Assembly: GCA_036172665.1 (NCBI GenBank)
Contig: CM069871.1
Location: 8,184,001 to 8,248,000, forward strand
DNA: 64,000 nucleotides
Reading direction: 5' to 3'
Source of the DNA: Prosopocoilus inquinatus
Taxonomy: Eukaryota > Arthropoda > Insecta > Coleoptera > Lucanidae
Below the pieces are notes generated by a model. The model saw only the letters and a program-made list of their open reading frames with translations. It was not told where the DNA came from and made no database searches. Position 1 is the stretch's first letter. Each line of letters opens with the position of its first letter. Below, in pieces: positions 11,719 to 22,702 of the stretch. Position numbers and translations under genes: made by a program.

Positions 11719-11952
11719 TAAACTATTTTCGAATCGAATTTACTCGAATTATTTCACCTTTACGCCGCCATTCAATTTCAAAATTATTCAATATCGCGAG
11801 GGCGTGACAGTCGACATTCAAAACACCATCTCTTGAGCAAAAGCGGAACTAACTGCTGTAACAGTATTTTATCGAAAAAATTGAATCAATGCAGCGCCAT
11901 CTCTCGGCCAAAAGAGAAAGCTGATTTTTTATCGAATTTTAAATAACCGTTT
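11719..11952. repeat. Dispersed ~235-bp repeat, copy 1
   Basis: Shares high similarity with 19368-19597 in the same orientation ('actattttcgaatcgaattt', 'gcggaactaactgctgtaac', 'ggccaaaagagaaagctgat'). Lies between genes A and B, just upstream of gene A. No ORF. Confidence 0.7.
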
Positions 11953-12283
11953 TTTTTTTCTTTTGTAGGCTTTACGTTTCCATATCCCTAAACGACTTGA
12001 ACGATTTAGTAATCATTTAATGACAAAGAAATTCCTGAGAAATTCATTTATTCAACACATATCCATGTATTTTACATGTGCAGTCTACAAGTACGAAGTA
12101 AACAGAGATAAGTAACTTTAAATAATAAGAAACAAATATACAAAAAGAAAAGAAATCATTGCGGTAGTGATCACAACGTGCTTTGTCCATTATCAGAACC
12201 ACTTCTCTCCTAATAATCTTCTTCCTCAGTTGCGATGGTAACATGGTGCAAATATCTAATTTGAAACAAAAAAAGAACCAAAC

Positions 12284-14166
12284 ATATACAGGGTCTTCCA
12301 AGTTGAGTGGCCTATTAAAGGTTCTCGGGGAAAGGAACATACAAATATTCTGAAAATTAACACACTGCCTTAGGAGGAAATTGTCTTTCAGAATAAAATA
12401 TTTTCATTTTTATATCACTTGCGGTTGTACCGGAAGTCGCCATTAATTTTCTTATTTTAAATGGAATGATATACTTTTTATTGGAAATTTTGATTCTACA
12501 CGTTATTGTAAGCAAAAGTTGTTAAAGCTTCCCTACACTTAAATGTAACGGTTTTTGAGATATCTTCGAATTTCTGAAAAAAAAAATTATTTCGGTGACC
12601 TTTCATTTAAGAGAATGTATTTACGACACTTTCAAATTTCAAGATTCAAGCTGCCTGTCGTTTGAGAGAATAATGTTCAGTCTTTCAAATCGTACCCTAG
12701 TTATCTTTGAAAAATTCACAGGGTGGTCAAAATATGGTGTCGAACCTTGTTCTGTTCACCTGCCCAAAACTCAGCTTTCATAAATAGAACATCCTGTATA
12801 TTTTTGCATCGTGAGATGCAGAATCAAATTCTACATCGATTAGTATGGCACTCCCTATACCTATTTTCATTAGTTTTCTTGTTATCAAGAATTGTTTATT
12901 TTATTGTGTTAATTAATGGCATTTATACAGTTATTCGTATCTAGCTTTGAAAAAAAAGCATACATCGAATTCCTATTTTTTTAAGAAATAAATAATTGCT
13001 AACCATAGCATTATCTCGCCATACATCTCGGAATAAAGCTATAGGTAAATACCTATCGTAATACTTACTATTTTCATAAACAAGGATATTAAAAGAATAA
13101 GTAGACCTATTTTCAAAAACCATTCTCTTTGTCAGGTTAACATTTTTGTTTAAAAAAAGCAAAAGTAAAACTTACAATTGGTAGAAATAATTAAACAGTT
13201 TTATTTATTATTCTCGAATCCCTATGATACGGTCGTAAATACGGCATAAAATTTGCAAATAACTGTGACAAGAGTCAAATAAATTAATAAATATTTACAG
13301 TTGTAACCTATCTCTCCCACTTTGTATAAAATTTTGCAGAAAAAATATCGTCCTGTCGTAGTTCCTGAAGATTAAACATTACGGTTCCTTTTTATTTGTT
13401 TTGTTAATTTTATTAATTTCTTTATTTTTATTTGTACATATCTGTTAATATCTGTTAATCTAGCTTGTAACTCAAAAAATATTTCTGTTTCGTCGACACT
13501 TACTACGAAAAATTACCATAATTTTACCAAAATATGCCATTATGAGAAACAATAATATATAACAATAAAACTAATGGAAATAGGTACAGGGAATGGTACT
13601 ACTAATCGATGTAGAATTTGATTCTGCATCTCATGATACAAAAATATACAGGGTGTTCTATTTACGAAAACTGAGTTTTGGGCAGTTGAACAGAGCAAGG
13701 TTCGACACCATACTTTGACCACCTTGTGAATTTTTCAATGATAACTAGGATATGATTTGAAAGACTGAACATTATTCTCTCAAACGACAGGCAGCTTGAA
13801 TCTTGAAATTTGAAAGTGTCGTAAATAGATTCTCTTAAATGAAAGGCCACCGAAATAATTTTTTTTTTTTATTTTGAGAAATTCGAAGATATCTCAAAAA
13901 CCGTTACATTTAAGTGTAGGGAAGCTTTAACAACTTTTGCTTGGAATTACGTGGAGAATCAGAATTTGCAATAAAAAGTATAGCATTCCATTTAAAATAA
14001 GAAAGTAATGGCGACTTCCTGTATAGCCGGATGTGATATAAACGAGAAAATATTTTATTGTGAAAGATCACTCCCTCCTAGGGCAGTGTGTCAATTTTCA
14101 GAATGTTTGTATGTCGCTTTCCCCGAGAACTTTTAACAGGCCACTCAACTTGGGAGACCCTGTATG
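12284..14166. repeat. Large inverted repeat, ~610-bp arms
   Basis: The left arm (about 12284-12894) and right arm (about 13550-14166) are inverted copies, separated by about 655 bp of AT-rich spacer. The outer tips read 'acagggtcttccaagttgag' and its inverse. A second tip-like sequence 'atacagggtgttc' lies inside the arms. Similar 'tacagggtgtctc' tips occur at about 5139 and 33260. It may be a head-to-head pair of one element or a large foldback element. It lies between genes A and B and has no convincing ORF. Confidence 0.75.
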
Positions 14167-14501
14167 CCATATCATATCGTCGCGCTGAAGGCCTAAAACG
14201 GCCTAACCTCAATCTTACTCTTATTGTTTAAAGGACAGCTTCATCACATCCACTTTATTTCTGTTGAAATTAAAAAGAGCGCTCGAAAGTTGGGGAGGAT
14301 GTGACCGTAGGTGATTTTCAATCGCCAAGTTCAACAGCGCTTGAAAATTTGGGACGGATGTGACCGGAGATGATTTTCACTCGTTAAACGATAAAGTTAG
14401 CGCAACTCAGGAAGAGATTATGCGAACCCTTTTGGAGTTTTGGCGTACGTAGAACCCCAATCGTACCCCAATTAAGGTTCGCTGAAAAGAATCAAATAAA
14501 A

Positions 14502-14920
14502 TCAGGGTCTGACGTTTTTTTTAATCCAATCCAGGTAATTAGATACACGCGTGAACACCACGGGGATGTCCTCGGCGCACTTCGCCATTTGACCGACAGA
14601 AAGAACACCCTCCACGTAATACTGCATGTGCTCGGTTGTGTTTGCCGCGAGCGCACCGCCACTGTCCCCATTGCATGTGCTTTTATTGTTGGTGCCCCCC
14701 GCGCATATGCTCCACTTCCCCAACGTCGGGAAGAAACGTTTCTCTTTGAATATCTTTCGGCAGGTGTCCAAGGAGACTATCGGAAATTGTGCTATCTGCT
14801 TTATCGAGCTCTGTTCCAATGAGGACTCGTTCGTCCTACCCCATCCGGCCATCCAGAGCATGTCGCCTGGTTGACTTCTTTCGGACGCATCTAGAGGTAG
14901 GCATATGGGTCGCACAAATT
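14502..14920 (-). CDS. Gene B exon 5: catalytic Ser and C-terminus
   Basis: Acceptor TTCACAG|AA. Codes for FVRPICLPLDASERS, MAGWGRTNES, KSTCNGDSGGAL with Ser317, and ends YLDWIKKNVRP with TGA at 14502-14504. No close AATAAA is visible; a minus-strand one is at about 14254. Confidence 0.94.
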
Positions 14921-17900
14921 CTGTGAAAATAAAACAAAAGACTTTGCTACCACCAAAAAAAAAAAAAAAAAGCAAAAGACAAAAGTAATATTACCTGAGA
15001 AAGTAACGGAATACTTGAGTCGTATCAAGGCGATGTCATGGCGGTAACTTGGGGTTTGGTATTCCGGATGCGTTACGGTGGACTCCACTTCGACCTCAAA
15101 GGGTGAATTGCAGATCCCGTTAATTTTCTTGGAGGTGCAATAGGGTGACTGTTTTAAGTCCAGTTCCCCTAATCGAATCCATTTCCTAAAATATAATACT
15201 CCTACTAATAATTCCGAAAAAAATACATCTAGTAGTGTTGTTGGTCTCCACGTTGGGCGCCATTTCAAAGCTGTGGTGTTATGGTTGTGACAGCCCCTAA
15301 ATGGGCGCCTAAATAATGTTCGTTAGCTCCCATTTTTGGTCAAAGTCAATTGACTTGTAAAATGTTTGGCATATAGTTTCTGTATCTTGTTATGAATTAA
15401 TTAGTTTGTTAGGTTAGCATAATATTTTTCTATGTTGTGTTTGTGAATTCATTTTTCACTGTGGTACTCTACATGCACGTTTTAATTAATTTTGTTTTCT
15501 CTTTCCATTTCTTTTCCTCAAATTTGGGCGTGTGTGTAGTAAATTCGTCGATCCTCAGTAAAATTTGCATGCCCTTTGTTTGTAATGTGTGTTTAAGTGA
15601 ATTCGTCGACGATTTAATTAAGTAATATTTTAAAATTTCGAAGTTTTGTAATTACAAGCCGACAAGGGCGCTGTGACAACGATGAGATCGCAAACCCCAA
15701 CAAATGTGCGTAGAACGTTACTTCCAGATCTTCCTCGGGGCGAGATAAATCCCTTTTTAATAAAAGGCGGTCACATCGACTTGAAAATTCAGTCAAAACG
15801 CAACGAAACTGTCACTCGCCGATAAGGGCCCGATTTCTTCACCTACAGATAAATTTATCTGCCAGGTAGTATCCACGGAAACTATTATCGATACAATGGT
15901 TTCCAAGGATAATACCTGGCAGATAAATTTATCAAGAGGTGAAGAAATCGGGCGAAGGTCGTTTCCACAAATGTTTCAAAAATGATTGGCAGAAGCCGAA
16001 CCGCCAGAAATATGGCAATGTTTGATATCCCTAGGCGACGGGGTGACGATTTTAGACGATGTGACCAACATAAGATTTTCAAAACTAGCAACTCAAAAAA
16101 CGGAAAATTACTGTTCAGACTCTCAATGTGAAATGAAAAAACGTTTTTACGTAAAGGAAGGAAGGAATAGAAGGAGCAAGGAAACAATAGAAAGGAAACC
16201 GCGATGATACAACGAAACCAGAAACCAGAAGTGTTTCGGAACGGTTTAGAGAAGAATCCATAACTGTCAAAGATTCTTTGAATATGCCTTGGCTCTTCAT
16301 TAAGCTTCCATCCGAACAAATATACTGACCAAGTCCAACACTAAAGTGTTGCCAACCTAGGGGGAATTTTCGCCTCTTTGAGGATTTCATCGATTATTGC
16401 AAATCTAAAAGGGAATCTACTCATTTCAAATTGTTAAAGCAAACTATAATTTAACCAAACTTTGAATTTTTGTCTAAAAGTTAAAGCAAACTATAATTTA
16501 ATAATTTAATCAAACTTTGAATTTTTGTCTTATCATTACCTAAATTAAATAAGTTCTTTTATTTACTTTTCTTATAAATTTCAAAATTGTCTATTTCAAT
16601 TGACACTGTATTTAAGTCATAATTATGAGCGCTTGTTTTGATGAACATAGAGAATTTAGCAGACGTTGGCTATTGGAGTTAACTATCTGCTTATTGAATG
16701 CTATGTACGGGGTGAGCGAAAAAGACTGTCGCCTTTTTGAATTTGGCGCGCAGTGCATCCGACGTTTTAGCTTTTGTCGATGTTGACAGCGCCGTTCGTT
16801 CGTCTCTCGCGTCCAAAGGTTTTTAACTGTTTTTTTTTTTTTTTTTTTAATTTCCGCAGTTATTATTTTCACCGTTCCATAGAAACGTTGTTTGCTTCCA
16901 AAAATTCCCGCATCATTCGGATCCCGTCCCTGGGTACTTTAATCGCTCATTTCCCATTAAAAACCGCCACCACGTAAATAAAAATGAACGTTAAATCAAG
17001 TGCGTTTCCTTAAATCCGCATTTTTTAAAAAACAAAGATCGAATAAAATTAAAACAATGTGAATAGCGAATAAAATAAAATGAAAAGAAATCGAAATTGA
17101 AATTAAAAAAACGAAATTAAAAATGCAGACGAAAAATTGAATTAAAATTAAAGAGAGACATTGAAATTAAAAATTGCAGACCAAAAATGAAACGGACACT
17201 TAAAATTTAGAGTGAAATGAAAAATTAAAATTAAAAGGAAGCTAAGTAAACGTCCGCTTCGAAATGTGGATTTAATATTGAAAAATAAGTTTAACGTTGC
17301 TATAAGAACAATAAAATTGTAATTAAAATAAAATTGAAATCGAAAAGGAAAATGAAAACGAAACGAAATGTCTCTTTAATTGGTTTTAAGTTCTTGAGTC
17401 GAAGAAAACAAACAACATTACGATAAAATTATTAATTAGTTTCGAATGAAATTAAATCAATAGAAAACAAAAAAAACTTAAACATATAAAATAGCGACAT
17501 CTTACTATCGCTTTTTGAACTGACATTGCATGCTTGCTGTCAAAGCTTTGACAGCAAGCACGGCCGCCTTGCATGGGGGACTTATTAGGAGCAAATCCCG
17601 CTTCAATTTGTCTATCCTACTGCAATGTCAGGTCAAAAACCGATAGTAAGATGTCGCTATTTTATATGTTCATCATTCTTACATAGCAATTGCGAATAAA
17701 TTGGGCAAGTCGTTTTTGGTCTGCAGTGGGAATGTCGAGCTACGTCTCTGCTGAAGAGGCCCCAAGCAGGGCTGAAACAGCTGTCCAGAGGCTGCTCGAG
17801 GTTCTCACTGCAATCAAAAACGATTTGCACAAATTTTTTCTAAAATCTTTCATTATGCTTTGACAGCAAGCATGGCCGCCTTGCATGGGGGACTCATTAG

Positions 17901-20900
17901 GAGCAAATACCGCTTCAATTTGTCTATCCTACTGCAATGTTAGGTCAAAAAGCGATAGTAAGATGTCGCTATTTTATATGTTTATATTACTATAGTTTGG
18001 GCGTTTGGCATTAGATTAAACTAGAAGAAAATTTGAAACAAGTGAAATAAGTTTAAGAAAAATAGAAATTAAAAAGTTTTTTTTTTAAGAAACTTCCATT
18101 TGCATGAAATTAAAATTAAGGAGCAGAATTGGACGAATTAATTATAATTAAATTTTAAGTCTAAATTTGAAATCGGTTTTGAACTATGAAATAAAAGCAA
18201 TATTAAAAAAGAGTAATCAAGAAGCAATTAAAATGAACACGAAATCGAAAATAAACATTAAATACATTAAAGAAAACATAAAAATGCAGTTAAACATGAA
18301 GTGAAAATAAAAATAAAATTTTCTTAATGAAATTGAAAAGATTTAAGGAAAACAATAAAATTGTCAAAACGACGAATCGATGTAAACGTAAAACGATAAA
18401 ACCAAAAACAAAAAAGGAAAACAAAAACGATGAAAAAATCCATTTTAACACAGTTTCAATCAAACTTTCTTGTTCCGATTATGTTGACCACAAGTGTACA
18501 TAATAAAAACGATAAAAGAAACTTGCGTTTTATTATTTTCCGTGTTGATTAATTTCCTGCAGTTGTGGAAGGAAATGACATAATATATCTGGTTTGTAAA
18601 CTTGATAACCTAATTTGTTTTGCTGCATAATGGGCGCTGACATTTTTGTAGACTTGAAAATTTTCATTTTGCTGCATGATGCGCGTTGATATATTTATTT
18701 AGGCGGGGATAAGGGGAGGGGGGGGGGGGCAGGTTGAGTTGGGTTGGGTTAAAAAATCACATCCACTATAATTTTTTTTTGGATTGTAGTTTTTGTAACT
18801 TGTTCTAAATACAGTGAAATCTCTCTATCGTAGACACTTCAGTGTCTACATCAGAGAGATCATTGCAAGCTAACTATAGCTGTAAGACTGTACATTTTAA
18901 ATTTACGTCTTTCAGATGTTTTTAACTCACATAAATTCAAGAAGCATTTTAATTAATTGCAATCAGTTAAAACGAATTATTATTGTTAATCGCCATCTGT
19001 GAGCCACTTAAGAAATTAATTAAGTTCCGTTAATAACAGTTAGTCCGTTAGCTCATTGTATTGAACTGCTTGAAGCGCCATCTGTTGCCCCAAAGAGAAA
19101 ACTAATCTAATCGAATGTCAATAATACGATTTTGTGGTTATAAATTTAGAGCAGAAGCTTGAAAATATAACAACCCTGGCACGTATAAGAATCATTCAGT
19201 ACGCCATCTGTTATCCAACAACGGCAATTGTATTAATGTCAGAATTTCGCTGACGTTCCTAGCAGGATTTCCGTCTTCTAACTTTTCGCAACGATATTAA
19301 ATTTCAATTTAAAAGAAATCACGTAACGGAAGTCGTTCGAAGCGCCATCTCTTTACCTGGTGGGTAAACTATTTTCGAATCGAATTTACTCGAATTATTT
19401 CACCTTTACGCTGCCATTCAATTTCAAAATTATTCAAGGGCGCGAGAGCGTGACAGTCAACATTCAAAACACCATATCTAGAGCAAAAGCGGAACTAACT
19501 GCTGTAACAGTATTTTATCGAAAAAATTCAATCAATGTAGCGCTATCTCTTGGCCAAAAGAGAAAGCTGATTTTTTAATCGAATTTTAAATAACCTTTCA
19601 TAACGTCTTGGAATTTTTATTTAAAAAAAAAGTTTGATTTTTTAATAACCCATTTTTTTCAGCCGAAAAAACAGAAGGAGTTTTAAAAGAGGCAAGTCCC
19701 TGTATAATGTGCAGAAAAGTAAAATGGAATAACAGAAAATAGATCTTTTTAATGGACCCCCAGACGACGGCTGATAGTTCAAAGTTTCGATCATCACGAA
19801 ATGATTGATCCCCAATCGACCCCTGCAGGTCCATCGACCTTTTTTTAAGTGTTTATCGACCCTTTGGTGTTCAATATCGACCCCATTGGGGGCGGCTACT
19901 TTATAGAGGTGCCCATAATATAACGGAGTATAGAAATCAGGAGGAAAACATGTCTTCTCCATTTCAATTCCCTCTTCGTTCTAAATTAAATTCCTGTGCC
20001 AAAGAGATTAAAAGACGCTATAAATTGTACCCTTATTAAAGAGGGGTTTACTGCAAATCTAAATTCAAAAGACACTTTTTCACTTACAATCCTTCATCGA
20101 TACAGTGAGCAGCGGTCAGGACATATCTCTCATTTATCAACGCCCCTCCACATTTGAACTTTGGGTCTTCGTCTCCTTCGACGTATTTTAAAAGGGCAGA
20201 CCACGGAAAGGAGTAGATTTTCGCGTTGGTCCCACCCAAAATCTTATTTGGATTCTGGAATTTTCAAAATGATTAGGAGTCACGGAATTTTACAGCGAAG
20301 GGGAAAAAATAAAATTCACAACTTTTTTCAAAAATGTTGCATGAAGTTAAGTCTCCTACCAAAGAATGATTTTCAACAGTGCAGAAAAATTCTTCGTTTA
20401 GCGATCGTAATGTCATATTGTCAATTCGTTACTGGCTGCAGATGATTTGGAGCGGTTTTCTTCTCTTGTTGCTTGCTAACATTATAACCAGGGAAAAGAA
20501 TTCAGGCCACTTAATGTTGTTACGTCGAATGTACTTTGCGATGCGTCGAATTGTTATTGAGTGGAAGGGGAAGGAGTGCAGTGCACGTTATGGGCGAGGC
20601 TGATACAGTCCGAGTACTAAATTTTTGTACCGTTCGCGGAACAAGTGGCCTGAATTCTTTTCCTTGATTATAACTTTTGCAGGTTTCTCAGGTGGAATAG
20701 TAAGGGAGCCTTTTTTTCTGCCACAGGCCAATCATGTTCTGAGGGAATCATGTTTGGGTCTCTCATGGCATCTACCCTCTCCAAATAAGCATCAAAAACT
20801 TGAAGCACTTACCTCCTCCTCATAACCGCATCGTGTCCTGTTTGGTAACAAGTCTCGTCGTCGTTGTACATCTGGGCCTCTTAAAACTGGCTTGTAAAAT

Positions 20901-21327
20901 GTGCTACAGCCGCAGCAAACTTTCGGGTTTCTTGGTCCTTCCCATCCGCATACAGAATCCCTCATGAACTTCTTTTCTTCTTCATTTGCCGTTGCCAAGG
21001 CGTTAATAAACACATCGCACTTTTGTATTGATATACAGTATCCTGTGCCTGAGTCGGGCGTTCTGCAGGTGTAGACCAAATCGCCTGAAGCTAAAACAAA
21101 ATTACAAAAGCGTAATTTTTTTTGCGTTTAAAAAGAAAAAGGAAACATGTAAAGAAAAAAATTTAATACTAATTTTTAAATACGAGTTGGAATAATCTGA
21201 TCTCGTGCATGAATTTTGATGAGGGTAAAGAGAAAGCGTTTGAAAGGAAAACGCAAAAGAAATTACGTTCTGGTTCTTCGCATTTCGCTAAGAGACAGCA
21301 AACCACTATCACAAACGCTTGTTTCAT
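14502..21327 (-). CDS. Clip-domain serine protease B (CLIPB-like), 5 exons, 369 aa
   Basis: Paralogue of gene A with the same exon pattern: complement(join(14502..14920,14995..15185,20088..20254,20813..21084,21267..21327)), 370 codons, all GT-AG with matching phases. Residues 1-15 are a signal peptide core, and the clip domain spans Cys27 to Cys78 with 22 residues between Cys3 and Cys4. Activation is expected after Lys115 (NPNK|ILGG). The triad is His161, Asp217 and Ser317. As in gene A, position 189 is Ser (Ser311) and position 226 is Val (IPVVF); the active-site motif is GDSGGA rather than GDSGGP. The role is inferred from the family: a secreted zymogen in an immune or developmental cascade, probably cleaved by an upstream trypsin-like enzyme. 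The S1 pocket suggests it does not cut after Arg/Lys. A long intron 3 (4.9 kb) is full of repeats. Confidence 0.93.
14995..15185 (-). CDS. Gene B exon 4: catalytic Asp
   Basis: Acceptor ATTTTAG|G. Codes for KWIRLGELDL and then [15 protein letters not shown] with Asp217. Donor TCAG|GTAATA, phase 1. The following intron is 74 nt. Confidence 0.94.
15828..15953. mobile_element. Palindromic MITE in gene B intron 3
   Basis: 126 bp with long inverted ends: 'gcccgatttcttcacct' and 'ataaatttatctgccaggta' at the left, and their reverse complements at the right. A short centre separates them. No ORF. Target duplication not resolved. Confidence 0.75.
15954..17480. other. Gene B intron 3, outer part
   Basis: AT-rich intron sequence with no exon seen. 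Around 16441-16530 there is a short direct repeat ('aaagcaaactataatttaa' twice). Positions about 16707-16735 look like the tip of an unknown repeat ('tacggggtgagcgaaaaaga'). Confidence 0.5.
17480..17990. repeat. Inverted/nested cluster of the hammerhead-element family
   Basis: From left to right: a plus-strand leader ('acatataaaatagcgacatc', 17481-17530); a minus-strand ~120-bp unit (17545-17665) containing 'ctttgacagcaagcacggcc' and 'ccttgcatgggggact'; a plus-strand hammerhead unit (about 17675-17845); and a second minus-strand unit (17858-17980) nearly identical to the first. All leaders share the 'tataaaatagc' terminus. Lies within gene B intron 3. Confidence 0.75.
17736..17798 (+). ncRNA. 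Type I hammerhead ribozyme, copy a
   Basis: Core box 1 is CTGAAGA (17751-17757), which fits CUGANGA. Stem II is GGCCC/GGGCT with loop CAAGCA. Box 2 is GAAA (17774-17777). Stem III is the palindrome ACAG/CTGT with essentially no loop. The cleavage triplet is GTC, with cleavage predicted after 17785. Stem I pairs TCTCTG (17745-17750) with CAGAGG (17786-17791) and continues across an internal loop as CGAGC/GCTCG. A very short stem III is typical of retroelement hammerheads that act as dimers. Confidence 0.8.
17991..19367. other. Gene B intron 3, middle part
   Basis: Very AT-rich, A-rich on the plus strand, without exons. Contains a G run at about 18717-18729, a small imperfect hairpin at 18826-18872, and recurrent 'gcgccatctgttg' motifs that also occur in other repeats of this window. 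Confidence 0.5.
19368..19597. repeat. Dispersed ~235-bp repeat, copy 2
   Basis: Direct copy of 11719-11952, inside gene B intron 3. Copy 1 lies between gene A and gene B, so the two copies are in different relative places and are not explained by simple gene duplication. Confidence 0.7.
20088..20254 (-). CDS. Gene B exon 3: activation site and catalytic His
   Basis: Acceptor TTCCAG|AAT. Codes for NPNK|ILGGTNAKIYSFPW and ERYVLTAAHC with His161. Donor GATT|GTAAGT, phase 2. Same length (167 nt) as the matching exon in gene A. Confidence 0.94.
20489..20666. mobile_element. hAT-type MITE, copy 2
   Basis: 178-bp element in gene B intron 2, inverted relative to copy 1: the internal 'ctgtatcagcc' and 'cactgcactcc' blocks match copy 1 when reversed. 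Terminal repeats are 'cagggaaaagaattcaggcc' and its near-inverse. Target duplications 'attataac' (20481-20488 and 20667-20674) are perfect 8-bp repeats. Confidence 0.92.
20813..21084 (-). CDS. Gene B exon 2: clip domain
   Basis: Acceptor GCTTCAG|GC. Codes for the pattern YTC, GYC, QKC, SVCGWEG, KVCC with six clip cysteines, then a linker with a basic run (VQRRRDLL) and NRTRCGYEEE. Donor GAG|GTAAGT, phase 0. Confidence 0.93.
21267..21327 (-). CDS. Gene B exon 1: signal peptide
   Basis: ATG at 21327 codes for MKQAFVIVVCCLLAKCEEPE, a basic start, a hydrophobic core and a likely cleavage site near the Cys/Glu stretch. Donor GAAC|GTAATT, phase 1, joins exactly to the clip exon to give RDLVYTC. 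Confidence 0.88.
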
Positions 21328-22702
21328 TCTGAATTTTGATAATGAGGATTAGTTCCGGTAGACGAAGTTCTTAAATTTAAATCACCTCGTGGCATGCGCG
21401 CGCAGCGTCTTCCTTAACCGCGCAAGACAAAATGGCGGCGGTCATTCAAATGATTTAAATGTCTAGGCGCGACCTTTTTTTTCCACTGTTTTAATTTCAC
21501 CTTTAATTTAAATTGGCATTTCTATTAAGCAATCATTTACTGTTTTGAACTTGAATGGGCGACCTTACAACAGTGCAAACTTTTCAAAATACGTATGAAT
21601 ACTGCGTAAATAAAAAAAATTATAAGCCAGTGAAAAATTCAGTTAATGTATTTTTTTGTTCTCAAAGAATTAAAGTATATACGTATAAAGTGTTTTCATA
21701 ATTGAACGTATCCCACGTGACCACTAAAAATAATAGTTAGATACACATGGTTTTCAGAACTTTTAATTTTTCACGGTGACGTCGATTAAGTGTTTTATGA
21801 ATTTGAGGCAACCATTATGCCAATGGTTTGGTTCGTCATAAATTACGTGGGGTACAGAGTATCATAATTTCTATTTTTCTGACGTCACCACACGATAACC
21901 AGTCGTCACAACAATAAAATCAATAAACAATAAAATCCGTTGTGATCCCTACACAGGAATGAATGAAAATCCAATCTTCTCTTCCACTTTCAATAAATCG
22001 TGTTCTTTATTCTTCACCTCCATTTGAGAGTCCAACTTACCTTAAGAAAAGAATATCGCACTTTTTCTTCACTCACTGCTTGGAAATAAAACTTTTGAAT
22101 TCAAGAAACTGCTACCGTCAGTATTGGTTTTAATACCTCTTTTAAATATTTGGGGAGGGAGAAGTTCAAAGGTGTTTGGAACGTCCCCCTTCTAAATGAA
22201 GGCTTTACCCACCATCCGTATTCATTCAAGAACGTGATCGTAACGACATCTTGTACGCAAAAGAACTTAGTCTCATTTAAAGTGACGAACGATTTCGGTC
22301 CTTTGCGGTGCTCAGTCAACTTCTGGGTTTTTTTTGCTGCAGTAGTCATCCCTCTTTGCTTAATGGAACGAACCATTGGTGTATGCGAAGCTTGGTTTTC
22401 TAACAAGATGAAGCAATCGTGTTACGAGCTTGACCAAGGAAAAATCAAGATGATCTTTGATTACCATTGAACGAAAAAAAAAACAGACTCAGATTCTTTG
22501 GCAAGCCGAGCCTGCAATGGTTAGAAGATTGGCGACGAACGATGAGTTTCCAGTCGCTTTTGTTAAAGTCTATACTGAAGACGCCACCGCTGTAAAGATT
22601 GAGCGACATTTCTGTAAGTTGCAGTTCTGACTCACAGTCTTTTCCGGTAAAATAACCACCTCCTCCCCTTCCCCCTTCCCCCTGGAATCAGAACAAATCG
22701 CC
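21328..22702. other. Gene B upstream region, no gene recognised
   Basis: Contains the presumed promoter of gene B, though I see no clear TATA box close to the ATG. Open frames exist at 22101-22470 on both strands, but they overlap each other and resemble nothing I know. Confidence 0.5.

Noticed and set aside
12044..13850. Paired open frames on both strands (12595-12944 and 13540-13850)
   Set aside because: They are mirror images in the arms of the large inverted repeat; similarity is from the DNA repeat.
18826..18872. Short hairpin as a regulatory RNA or transposon end
   Set aside because: Imperfect and isolated; no partner or duplication.
22101..22470. Overlapping open frames of about 100 codons on both strands
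   Set aside because: No recognisable motif, no splice context and nothing to choose between the strands.
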